From NCBI RefSeq assembly GCF_965215655.1, contig NZ_OZ244111.1:2294001-2358000 (forward strand): a stretch of DNA of 64,000 nt, read 5' to 3'. This document shows positions 26,719 through 34,269 of this stretch, piece by piece (position 1 is the first letter of the stretch; the number at the start of each line of letters is the position of its first letter). Origin of the DNA: Nioella sp965215655 (GTDB lineage: Bacteria; Pseudomonadota; Alphaproteobacteria; Rhodobacterales; Rhodobacteraceae). Position numbers and translations under genes: made by a program. The notes beneath the pieces are model-generated. The model ran no database searches. It had not been told where the DNA came from and saw only the letters and a list, made by a program, of their open reading frames with translations.

Positions 26719-27561
26719 TTACTTGCCGTCGTCCACCGGAGCCGGTGCCGGAGCGGGCGCAGGTGCAGGCGCAGGCGCGGGGGCCGGAGCGGGCGCAGGC
26801 GCGGGTGCCGGCGCAGGTGCCGGAGCCGGAGCCGGAGCAGGCGCGGGGGCCGGAGCGGGCGCAGGCGCGGGTGCCGGCGCAGGTGCCGGAGCCGGAGCCG
26901 GAGCAGGCGCGGGCGCAGGCGCAGGGGCCGGAGCGGGCGCAGGTGCAGGAGCGGGCGCAGGTGCAGGGGCCGGAGCGGGCGCAGGGGCAGGCGCAGGTGC
27001 AGGAGCGGGCGCAGGGGCAGGTGCAGGTGCCGGAGCGGGCGCAGGTGCAGGCGTATCAGCCGGGGCAAAGCCGCCACCCGGTGCGGGGGCAGCACCGCCT
27101 GCGACGGGCATCGTCTGGATGGTCAGCTGAGCGTTACAGCTGTTGCCACCATAGGTCCCGACCCAGACATCCACACGACCATTGAGGTTTTCAGCACCGG
27201 ACACGGTCATGCGCGGATCGAGATTGCCGTTGGAATCGTCGTCAAAGAGCCAGGTGGTGTTGACGGTGTTGACCAGCAAGGTCGCATCGCATTCGGACAC
27301 GACGCTCATTTCCAGCGCGTAATTGTCCATGCCACTCAGGATCAGCGAATAGGTGGGCACGGCAGTGGCATAGCCCAGACCGGGCAGGCCACAGGCCTGG
27401 ACCGAGAACTGGCCGCCCGCGATCGTCGGGGCGGTCTGCGGCGTGGTCAGCATGTCGCCGGTGAATTCATAGGACGGGCCGGGCTGCATGAAGCTGGGGC
27501 AAGCCAGCGCAGCGGCGCTTCCAGCGAGCAGGATGGCGGCAGAGGTCAGCAGGGTTTTCAT
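26719..27561 (-). CDS. Secreted four-cysteine domain protein with Ala-Pro tail
   Basis: The 280-residue product has a Sec signal peptide (MKTLLTSAAILLAGSAAALA) and one copy of the domain shared by the next three genes (about 20-150): CPSF, YEFTGD, CG, SGMD, CDATLLVNT, WLFDDDSNGNLDP, LNGRVDVWVGTY, SC. The DDDS and WVGTY blocks recall bacterial pre-peptidase C-terminal (PPC) beta-sandwich domains; that link is my inference. From about residue 178 the rest is an (Ala-Pro)n tail of more than 90 residues, probably rigid and extended, perhaps spanning or gripping the cell wall. No catalytic residues are seen. Start 27561 gives the signal peptide. Confidence 0.82.
   Translation of the reverse strand: MKTLLTSAAILLAGSAAALACPSFMQPGPSYEFTGDMLTTPQTAPTIAGGQFSVQACGLPGLGYATAVPTYSLILSGMDNYALEMSVVSECDATLLVNTVNTTWLFDDDSNGNLDPRMTVSGAENLNGRVDVWVGTYGGNSCNAQLTIQTMPVAGGAAPAPGGGFAPADTPAPAPAPAPAPAPAPAPAPAPAPAPAPAPAPAPAPAPAPAPAPAPAPAPAPAPAPAPAPAPAPAPAPAPAPAPAPAPAPAPAPAPAPAPAPAPAPAPAPAPAPAPVDDGK
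26738..27052. repeat. Degenerate GC-rich repeat coding for (Ala-Pro)n
   Basis: The stretch is made of GCNCCN-type hexamers on the minus strand and includes a higher-order direct repeat with a 66-bp period (for example GCGCGGGGGCCGGAGC at 26775 and again at 26841). Slippage or unequal crossover should change tail length in frame. Confidence 0.85.
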
Positions 27562-27695
27562 GTCGGGAAACTCCCATATCGGCAGTGAACGGGGCTTGGG
27601 AAATTGGCCGGGCGTCAAATGGGGCGCGGGCCGGGGAAAGCGGAAAGGCCGTAGCGGGACGGCCTTTCCAATCTCAACTCAGAGGAGAGCCTGGA

Positions 27696-28163
27696 TCAGT
27701 TGTACCAGGTTTCCATTTCCAGCGTGGCCGAGCAGGTCGAGGGACCGTAGGTGCCAACCCACACATCGATGCGGCCCTGGGTGTTGGAGGTGCCGTACAG
27801 GTTGATGCGGGGGTTCGGGTAGCCGCCGGAATCATCGTCGAAGAACCAGGAGGCGTTGGCCGAGTTCACCAGCAGGACGGTGTCACAGGCTGCCTGGGAC
27901 ACTTCGATCTCCAGACGGCCATAAGGCGCCATGCCCGAGGTGTAGAACGAGAAGTCGGGCTGCGAGATCACGTAGCCGGTGTGGTTGAACCCGCAGTTGC
28001 GGAGGTACTGGCCACCGCCGGCGATCACGCCGTAGGAGCGGGGGGTGTACAGGTACTGACCGGTCACCGAGAAGGACTGGCGGCCCTGGGTGATGGTCGG
28101 ACACGCCGAGGCGGCTGCCGTCAGCGAGATCAATACAAGGAAAGCTGAAAGAATGGTGCGCAT
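27696..28163 (-). CDS. Secreted single four-cysteine domain protein
   Basis: This 155-residue protein is a signal peptide (about 1-20, ending SACP) plus one copy of the shared domain: FSVTGQYLYTP, IAGGGQYL, CGF, SGMAPYGRLEIEV, CDTVLLVNS, WFFDDDSGGYPNP, QGRIDVWVGTY, STC. Four cysteines after the signal peptide suggest two disulfides in the periplasm or outside the cell. It is one of four adjacent same-strand paralogues; the family is not one I can name with certainty. Confidence 0.82.
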   Translation of the reverse strand: MRTILSAFLVLISLTAAASACPTITQGRQSFSVTGQYLYTPRSYGVIAGGGQYLRNCGFNHTGYVISQPDFSFYTSGMAPYGRLEIEVSQAACDTVLLVNSANASWFFDDDSGGYPNPRINLYGTSNTQGRIDVWVGTYGPSTCSATLEMETWYN

Positions 28164-28255
28164 CTGGATAACTCCTTAATTTGTCATGCACAGTCTGTAT
28201 AGATCAGTCTTAGTGTCGTGTCTACACTTTTTTTGCTGATCCGGTGATTTTTTTG

Positions 28256-28717
28256 TCAGCCATCGGTTTCGAGGATCAGATCCCCATAGCAGGTCTGCCC
28301 GTCATAGCTGCCGACCCAGATATCCACGCGCCCGTTCAACAGGGCCGATCCGCGTAGATTGATTTCAGGGTTGTGGCCGTAAGGGCCGTCATCGTTATAG
28401 TGCCAGCTCCCGTCCGCAGCATTTACCAGCAGGACGGAATCGCAAGGGGCCTCGACCCGAATCTCCAGCGGGTAGTGATCCATTCGAGCCAGGCGGAAGG
28501 ACATTGTCGGCGCGGCAGAGACGTATCCGGGATACTGGATGCCGCAGCTTGTCAATGCATAGTCGGTGCCGACCTGCACGCTGTATTCGCGCGCGCGGGT
28601 CAGGATATCGCCAGTGTAGCCGTAATCTACATCGCCCCCCATTCGGTAGTCCGGACAGGCTTGCGCGGCAGCAGCGGCGGCAAGCGTCAGGGTTGCGGCA
28701 AGAAAAAGAGGTTTCAT
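28256..28717 (-). CDS. Secreted single four-cysteine domain protein (divergent copy)
   Basis: The 153-residue protein has a signal peptide (MKPLFLAATLTLAAAAAAQA) and the most divergent copy of the shared domain: YGYTGDIL, CGI, RMDHYPLEI, CDSVLLVNA, WHYNDDGPYGHNP, LNGRVDIWVGSY, TCYGDL. All four cysteines are kept, but DDDS is changed to NDDG. The ATG at 28717 gives a normal signal peptide; an in-frame ATG at 28780 would add 21 unrelated residues. Confidence 0.8.
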   Translation of the reverse strand: MKPLFLAATLTLAAAAAAQACPDYRMGGDVDYGYTGDILTRAREYSVQVGTDYALTSCGIQYPGYVSAAPTMSFRLARMDHYPLEIRVEAPCDSVLLVNAADGSWHYNDDGPYGHNPEINLRGSALLNGRVDIWVGSYDGQTCYGDLILETDG

Positions 28718-28853
28718 CGTCAATCTCCGGGTATGGCAGGCGCAAATTGCCCCGGTGTGTCTGTCTGCCCCGATCTGCATGAAATCCGCGTCGGAGCCCT
28801 GAGGGGGAAAGGGCCACCCCGAAAGGTGGCCCCTGCCCTTATCTGTGCCGGTC

Positions 28854-30752
28854 TTAGTTGTACCAGGTTTCCAGCTCGACCACCGCCGGGCAGGAGGTCC
28901 CGTTATAGGTACCCACCCACAGATCGAGACGACCGTTCAGGGCACCCGAGGACGGGATGTTCAGCTCCGGCTGCAGGTTGCCGCGGCTGTCATCGTCGAA
29001 ATACCAGGTGGTGTTCGGCGTGTTCACCAGAAGCGTGGTGTCACAGGAGGCGCTGGTCACTTCGATCTCGAGGCGGCCATAGCTTTCCATACCGGACAGC
29101 ATGAACGAGTAGTGCGGGATCGTGTTGGCATAGCCACGGCCACCCACGCCACAGGACGAGATGTTCGTGTTGCCACCGGCCTGCACGTTGTAGCTGGTCG
29201 GGCTGTAAAGCTGCTGGCCGGTGATGTAGATCATCTGACCGGGCTGCTGCCAGGACGGGCATCCACCAGCAGGTGCGGGCGTCGGGGTCGGAGTCGGCGC
29301 AGGGGCCGGAGTCGCGGCATTGTGCCAGGTCTCCAGTTCCACCACGGCCGGGCAGGACGTGCCGCTATAGGTGCCCACCCACAGATCCAGACGACCATTG
29401 AGCGACGCCGAGGACGGGATGTTCAGCAGCGGCTGCAGGTTGCCACGGCTGTCATCGTCAAAATACCAGGTGGTATCCGGCGTGTTCACCAGCAGGGTGG
29501 TGTCACAGGACGCGCTGGTCACTTCGATTTCCAGACGGCCATACCCCTCCATCCCGGACAGCATGTAGGAATAATGCGGGGTCGGGTTGGCATAGCCACG
29601 ACCACCCACGCCACAGGACGAGATGTTCGTGTTGCCACCGGCCTGCACGTTGTAGCTGGTCGGGCTGTAGAGCTGCTGGCCGGTGATGTAGACCATCTGG
29701 CCGGGCTGCGCCCAGGTCGGGCATCCGCCAGCGGGCTGCGGGGCCGGTGCGGGTGTCGGGGCCGGTGCCGGAGTCGCGGCGTTGTGCCAGGTTTCCAGCT
29801 CAACCGTGGCCGGGCACGAGTTGCCGCTATAGGTGCCCACCCACAGATCCAGACGACCATTGAGCGACGCCGAAGACGGGATGTTCAGCAGCGGCTGGAG
29901 GTTGCCACGGCTGTCATCGTCGAAATACCAGGTGGTATCCGGCGTGTTCACCAGAAGCGTGGTGTCACAGGACGCGCTGGTCACTTCGATTTCCAGACGG
30001 CCATACCCCTCCATCCCGGACAGCATGTAGGAATAATGCGGGGTCGGGTTGGCATAGCCACGACCACCCACGCCACAGGACGAGATGTTCGTGTTGCCAC
30101 CGGCCTGCACGTTGTAGCTGGTCGGGCTGTAGAGCTGCTGGCCGGTGATGTAGACCATCTGGCCGGGCTGCGCCCAGGTCGGGCATCCGCCAGCGGGCTG
30201 CGGGGCCGGTGCGGGCGTCGGGGCCGGTGCCGGAGCGGGCTGGAAGCCACCGCCGCCAGGGGCCGGAGCTGGTGCGGGTGCCTGCGCGTACCAGGTTTCC
30301 ATGTTCAGCGTCGCGTCGCAATAGGTGCCGTTATAGGTGCCCACCCAGACGTCAAGACGGCCATTGAGATTGTTGGCACCACGGATTTCCAGGCGCGGGT
30401 CAAGGTTGCCGTTGGAATCGTCGTCGAACATCCAGGTGGTGTTCGCGGTGTTCACCAGAAGGACGGCATCACACTGGCTGACCACATCGGCCACAAGGTA
30501 ATACTGATCCATGCCCGACAGGTAGAAGCTGAAGTCAGGGGCGCTGGTGACCCAGCCGGTGCGGTTCACGCCCGGCACGCCACAGTTGGCAATATTGTTC
30601 TGTCCACCGGCCACAACGCCGAAGCTTTGCGGCGTGTAGAGCTGATCTCCGGTATAGGTATAGCTGGCGCCGGTCTGACTATATGTCGGACAGGCTGCCG
30701 CCGCCGTCGTCATGGCGATGAGGCCGAATGCGGCCGTTGCTAGGTATCTCAC
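28854..30752 (-). CDS. Secreted protein with four tandem four-cysteine domains
   Basis: The 632-residue protein starts at a GTG (30752) with GGAGG seven bases upstream; the open frame extends to an ATG at 30926 without such a site. A signal peptide (RYLATAAFGLIAMTTAAAA) is followed by four copies of the family domain separated by PAPAPTP-type linkers. Copies 2 and 3 are almost identical (YITGQQLYSPTSYNVQAGG, SSCGVGGRGYANPTPHY), copy 4 close, copy 1 more diverged. Each has four cysteines, an LLVNT block, a DDDS block and a DxWVGTY block. Repeated display of one binding module suggests adhesion or polymer binding, which is inference. Confidence 0.84.
   Translation of the reverse strand: MRYLATAAFGLIAMTTAAAACPTYSQTGASYTYTGDQLYTPQSFGVVAGGQNNIANCGVPGVNRTGWVTSAPDFSFYLSGMDQYYLVADVVSQCDAVLLVNTANTTWMFDDDSNGNLDPRLEIRGANNLNGRLDVWVGTYNGTYCDATLNMETWYAQAPAPAPAPGGGGFQPAPAPAPTPAPAPQPAGGCPTWAQPGQMVYITGQQLYSPTSYNVQAGGNTNISSCGVGGRGYANPTPHYSYMLSGMEGYGRLEIEVTSASCDTTLLVNTPDTTWYFDDDSRGNLQPLLNIPSSASLNGRLDLWVGTYSGNSCPATVELETWHNAATPAPAPTPAPAPQPAGGCPTWAQPGQMVYITGQQLYSPTSYNVQAGGNTNISSCGVGGRGYANPTPHYSYMLSGMEGYGRLEIEVTSASCDTTLLVNTPDTTWYFDDDSRGNLQPLLNIPSSASLNGRLDLWVGTYSGTSCPAVVELETWHNAATPAPAPTPTPTPAPAGGCPSWQQPGQMIYITGQQLYSPTSYNVQAGGNTNISSCGVGGRGYANTIPHYSFMLSGMESYGRLEIEVTSASCDTTLLVNTPNTTWYFDDDSRGNLQPELNIPSSGALNGRLDLWVGTYNGTSCPAVVELETWYN
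29266..30225. repeat. Near-identical 462-bp direct repeats inside the four-domain gene
   Basis: Long blocks recur with a 462-bp spacing: for example the GACCATCTGG block at 29691 recurs at 30153, and its variant GATCATCTGA is at 29229. The two central units differ at few positions, which points to recent duplication or gene conversion. 462 bp is exactly 154 codons, so unit gain or loss keeps the frame. Confidence 0.9.
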
Positions 30753-30922
30753 GGGTTTTCCTCCAAAGATACGGGGGTGATGATCATGAACAGAATGTGT
30801 CCCAAAGCGCCGGGCGGTCATGATCTTTTCCGACCGGCTCGGCCCTGCCCGTTCGGACAGGACCGTTGAACAGAGGCGGCGCGCGCCCCTGTCATTCGCA
30901 AAGACTGATTGGCGTTCCCGGA

Positions 30923-31093
30923 TCACAGCGGCCTCCGGGTCGGGTGGTGATCGCGCGTGGCGCGGACCGGAACGGGTCGTGCATCAGGACGGATCAGGGG
31001 GGCGGAGAGGATCTGAACAAGGATAAAGAGACCTGCCGCGATGGCCGGAAGCAGTCCCGTATGGATCATGTTCATCGGCAGAACCGATCGCAT
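30923..31093 (-). CDS. Small membrane or secreted protein upstream of the four-domain gene
   Basis: A 56-residue product starts at an ATG (31093) preceded by GGGAGGAAA with good spacing; the longer frame to 31330 lacks such a site. It has one hydrophobic segment (LLPAIAAGLFILVQILSA) and a basic Pro/Arg-rich end. It lies on the same strand, 170 bp ahead of the four-domain gene, and may be co-transcribed. No homologue is recognised. Confidence 0.45.
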   Translation of the reverse strand: MRSVLPMNMIHTGLLPAIAAGLFILVQILSAPLIRPDARPVPVRATRDHHPTRRPL

Positions 31094-31454
31094 GTCCGTT
31101 TCCTCCCTTTGGTTCCCTACAGCACATTCGGGGGCCGCTTGGGCCGTTTCACCTGTGAAACCGGTCAGGCCTATGGCGGGCCGAATCCGCTTTCCGATGT
31201 GCGACGGGACGCGTGCCCATCTGGGTGTAGGTGCCGCAAGCGGCGCTAAAGGTTCAAAAAAATCGTCACCAGCATGGCACAGGATTATGGCTCGAGCAAA
31301 GCATAACCGCGTTATGCGCGGCATGGCCAATGAAAACTCGGACCATTTGGCAAAAAATATTGTTTCCCAATCGGGACTTTGCGCGCATCAAATCGCAACA
31401 AGAAAAGGGCCGCGCCGTAGCGCAGCCCCCTGTTTCGGCCCGATCGGGTCGGGA
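31094..31454. other. Intergenic stretch between the small membrane protein and tig
   Basis: No supported gene is seen in this stretch of about 360 bp. It contains the tig terminator (31403-31428) and an AT-rich patch (31330-31400) that may carry the promoter of the small minus-strand gene. Confidence 0.5.
31403..31428 (-). terminator. Terminator of tig
   Basis: On the minus strand GGGCTGCGC (31420-31428) pairs with GCGCGGCCC (31407-31415, one G-U pair) around a 4-nt loop, followed by TTTT. It is 27 bp after the tig stop. Confidence 0.8.
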
Positions 31455-32780
31455 TTATTCTTCTTCCAGCGCCTCGACGGCGGCCTGAAGCTCGTCCTTG
31501 GTGACCTCTTTCTCGGTCACGGAGGACATTTCGAAGACGAAATCGACGACCTTGTCTTCAAAAAGCGGCGCCCGCAGCTGCTGCTGAGCGGCCTGGTTTT
31601 GCTGGATGAACTCGAAGAACTGACGTTCCTGGCCCGGATACTGACGCGCCTGGTTCATGATCGCCTGGGTCATCTCGGCATCAGAAACCTGAACTTCGTT
31701 CTTCTGACCCAGCTCGGCCAGCAGCAGTCCAAGGCGCACGCGACGCTCGGCCAGACCGTTATGTTCGTCGGTCGGCTCGATCTCGGGGTGATCATGGCCT
31801 TCGACCTCGGGGTTTTCCTCGTGCCAGAGCTGATGCGCGATCTGCTTGGCTTCAGCCTCGACCAGCGACGGCGGCAGGTCGAATTTCACGACTGCATCCA
31901 GCTGATCGAGAAGCTTGCGCTTCATGACCGCGCGGGCGGCACCGGCATATTCGGCCTTCAGACGCTCTTCGATCTGGCCTTTCAGGGCAGCGAGGTCTTC
32001 GGCACCGTATTTCTGGGCCAGCTCGTCGTCGATCTCGGCGGCGACGGGCTTTTTCACTTCCTTGACGGTGCAATCAAAGACAGCGGCCTTGCCGGCCAGA
32101 TGCTCGGCGCCGTATTCCTCGGGGAAGGACACCTCGACGGCCTTCTCTTCGCCGGCCTTCACGCCAACCAGCTGCTCCTCGAAACCGGGGATGAAGCTGT
32201 TGGAGCCCAGGACAAGCGGGTAATCCTCGGCAGAGCCGCCTTCGAAGGCTTCACCGTCAACCTTACCCACGAAGTCGATCACAACCTGGTCGCCATCGGC
32301 AGCCTTGCCCTTCTTGGTGGCGAAGTTCTGCGCCGACTCGGCCAAGTTCTTCAGTGCGTCCTGCACGTCTTCCTCTGCCGGGGTCACGACCATCTTCTCA
32401 AGGCTCAGCGCCTTGTAGTCAACTTCCGGGATTTCGGGCAGCTTTTCATAGGACATGGAGACGACCACATCGTCGCCCTCTTTCCAGTCCTCGTTGACCA
32501 TCTTCACCTCGGGCTGCATCGCCGGACGGTCGCCGGATTCCTCCAGATGGGCCTGCATGGCGCCATCGACGGATTCCTGCATCGCTTCGCCCATGACACG
32601 GGGGCCGAACTGCTTTTTCAGCAGCGCCATCGGCACCTTGCCCTTGCGGAAGCCTTTCATCGCCACTTCGGGGCGGGCTTCTTCCAGCTTTTCGTTGACT
32701 TTGGCTTCCAGCTCGGCCCCGGTGATCGTGATCTCGTAACCGCGCTTCAGCCCTTCGTTCAGGGTCTCGTTGACCTGCAT
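31455..32780 (-). CDS. tig: Trigger factor, ribosome-associated chaperone and PPIase
   Basis: Trigger factor binds the ribosome exit tunnel and shields nascent chains. The 441-residue product has the N-terminal ribosome-binding domain with the FRKGKVP loop (about 43-49), an FKBP-type PPIase domain (about 150-240, DQVVIDFVGKVDGEAFEGG) and the helical C-terminal chaperone domain ending in an acidic tail. The start at 32780 (MQVNETLNEGLKRGYE) is the family start; the frame upstream is open but unrelated. Confidence 0.96.
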   Translation of the reverse strand: MQVNETLNEGLKRGYEITITGAELEAKVNEKLEEARPEVAMKGFRKGKVPMALLKKQFGPRVMGEAMQESVDGAMQAHLEESGDRPAMQPEVKMVNEDWKEGDDVVVSMSYEKLPEIPEVDYKALSLEKMVVTPAEEDVQDALKNLAESAQNFATKKGKAADGDQVVIDFVGKVDGEAFEGGSAEDYPLVLGSNSFIPGFEEQLVGVKAGEEKAVEVSFPEEYGAEHLAGKAAVFDCTVKEVKKPVAAEIDDELAQKYGAEDLAALKGQIEERLKAEYAGAARAVMKRKLLDQLDAVVKFDLPPSLVEAEAKQIAHQLWHEENPEVEGHDHPEIEPTDEHNGLAERRVRLGLLLAELGQKNEVQVSDAEMTQAIMNQARQYPGQERQFFEFIQQNQAAQQQLRAPLFEDKVVDFVFEMSSVTEKEVTKDELQAAVEALEEE

Positions 32781-32949
32781 GTTTTTCCTCGTTCGCCGGG
32801 CCCGTGCACCCCATGGGGACGCGACGGGATAAGAAAATCTGTGGCCTTCTAGGGTGGCGGGGGCGGGCATGCAAGCCCAAAGCCGGGGCCGATGGCCCGA
32901 ATGGCAAGGAATCCCGCGCATTCCTGTTTTTCTTGGTGCCGAGTCGGGC

Positions 32950-32981
32950 TTGACATATCCGACTCTTTTAATCAGATTAAA
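32950..32981 (+). promoter_or_regulatory. Promoter with overlapping palindrome ahead of hemP
   Basis: A consensus -35, TTGACA (32950-32955), is followed by a palindrome, TTTAATC-A-GATTAAA (32967-32981), that covers the expected -10 region. A palindrome over the -10 fits repression, and hemin-uptake genes are usually iron controlled (Fur, RirA or Irr). The sequence does not clearly match any one of those boxes. Confidence 0.5.
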
Positions 32982-33073
32982 CCTGTCACCAGCCAGCCTC
33001 CCGCAGCCACTGACGCCAACAGGACCCGCGACAGATGCAGCATGCGAGCTGCCCGGAAACAGGAGTGCCCAAG

Positions 33074-33235
33074 ATGACCGCCCAGATCCCCCTGCCCCAA
33101 AGCCTGACACAATCCGCCCCGGTCCACAGTGCTGACGATCTGCTCGGCGACAGCCGGGTGGCCTATATCGCGCTGGAGGATCAGGTCTATACCCTGCGCC
33201 TGACGCGGGCGGGCAAGCTCTTATTAACCAAGTGA
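33074..33235 (+). CDS. hemP: Hemin uptake protein HemP
   Basis: This 53-residue protein has the HemP core: LLGDSRVAYIALEDQVYTLRLTRAGKLLLTK-like sequence (shown in part), ending in the LTRxGKLxLTK signature. HemP is a small regulator or accessory of haem uptake in proteobacteria. The ATG at 33074 follows AGGAG; the frame to 33035 has no site. It stands alone here without hemR/hmu genes, and its stop abuts the bhcR stop on the other strand. Confidence 0.88.
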   Translation: MTAQIPLPQSLTQSAPVHSADDLLGDSRVAYIALEDQVYTLRLTRAGKLLLTK

Positions 33236-34054
33236 TCAGCCGGGCATGCGCCCGCCGCTGATCCGGGTGATCTCGCGCGCCGCACGGGCCACGGCAGTGC
33301 CAAACCCTGCCACGCTGCCCGCATCGAACCGCGCATCGGGGCCGGAGACGGAGACACCCGCGCAAGGCAGCCCGTTCTCGTCGTAGATCGCGGCCCCCAC
33401 GCAGGACATGCCCTCGAACCGCTCCTCCCGGTCAAAGGAAAAGCCCCGCGCGCGGGTCAGGGCCAAGTCTTCGAACAGGGCGGCGGGGGTCGACAGCGTG
33501 TTATCGGTGAACCGCTGCAACCCCGCCCCCTGCAACAGTTTCTGCGCCTGATCCTCCGCCATCGCCGCCAGAATCGCCTTGCCGGTGCCCGAGGCATGCA
33601 TCGGCGTGCGCGCGCCGGGCGGGAAGAAGGCCCGCACCGGGTTCTTGGTTTCCACCTGCCCGACAAAGACCACCTCGGCCCCGTCCGGCACGGCTAGGTT
33701 CGCGGTCTCTGCCGTCTCGCGCATCAACTGCGGCAGGATCACCTGCCCCGCCTCCACGATTCCGTTGCGCGCGAGGTAAGAGACGCCGGTGCGATAGGCC
33801 TCCAGCCCGATCATCCAGTCCTGCCGGTCCTCGTCGAAACTGACGAAGCCGCGTTTTTGCAGGGTGGTCAGGATGCGGTGCGTGGTGGCCGTGGGTACGC
33901 CCGCCGACAGCGCCAGATCGGTCAGCGTCGCGCGCTCCGCCTGCGCCAGCGTGGTCAACAACCCGAGCGCCCGGTCAAGCGAGTTCAATGTGCTGGCGGA
34001 GCTTTCCCTGAACTGCGACTTGGGCCGCCCGCGGGCGCGTTTCTGATCTGCCAT
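33236..34054 (-). CDS. bhcR: IclR-family regulator of the beta-hydroxyaspartate cycle
   Basis: This 272-residue regulator has an N-terminal winged helix (about 22-85; LTDLALSAGVPTATTHRILTTLQKRGF) and a C-terminal effector domain (about 100-265; FSFDREERFEGMSCVGAAIYDE). It is divergent from bhcA, as in known bhc clusters, where BhcR senses glyoxylate. An IclR-box-like inverted repeat lies in the shared promoter. ATG 34054 was chosen; a longer frame begins at 34111. Confidence 0.9.
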   Translation of the reverse strand: MADQKRARGRPKSQFRESSASTLNSLDRALGLLTTLAQAERATLTDLALSAGVPTATTHRILTTLQKRGFVSFDEDRQDWMIGLEAYRTGVSYLARNGIVEAGQVILPQLMRETAETANLAVPDGAEVVFVGQVETKNPVRAFFPPGARTPMHASGTGKAILAAMAEDQAQKLLQGAGLQRFTDNTLSTPAALFEDLALTRARGFSFDREERFEGMSCVGAAIYDENGLPCAGVSVSGPDARFDAGSVAGFGTAVARAAREITRISGGRMPG

Positions 34055-34120
34055 ATCGGGGCCTTTCTCGGGTGCGAATCCGGGTGTGCTGAGCAGGGCT
34101 TGCGCGCTCACTTTCCTATT

Positions 34121-34137
34121 ATGGAATTATTTTCCAT
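34121..34137. promoter_or_regulatory. IclR-type operator between bhcR and bhcA
   Basis: ATGGAA-TTATT-TTCCAT is a perfect 6-5-6 inverted repeat that closely matches the TGGAA-N5-TTCCA form of IclR-family sites. It lies in an AT-rich divergent promoter region, 66 bp from the bhcR start and about 130 bp from bhcA. Confidence 0.7.
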
Positions 34138-34269
34138 TTTTTGCGATAAATATTTTTCTATGTAATACAAATGGTTTGATCCATACAGATTCACTTCAAA
34201 AACCTTTTCTGAGAAAATTGCAAATCCCCGCGCCCTGCCCGATCCTGTGGGCATAGCGGAGGATACCCC

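Noticed and set aside
26705..27130. Plus-strand protein of alternating Gly-Ala
   Set aside because: It is the reverse complement of the (Ala-Pro)n tail of a supported gene.
28845..30743. A 632-codon plus-strand frame opposite the four-domain secreted protein
   Set aside because: Its internal repeats simply mirror the repeats of the real gene, which has a signal peptide, conserved cysteines and a GGAGG site.
31041..32852. A 603-codon frame opposite tig
   Set aside because: tig is unambiguous; the antisense frame has no family features.
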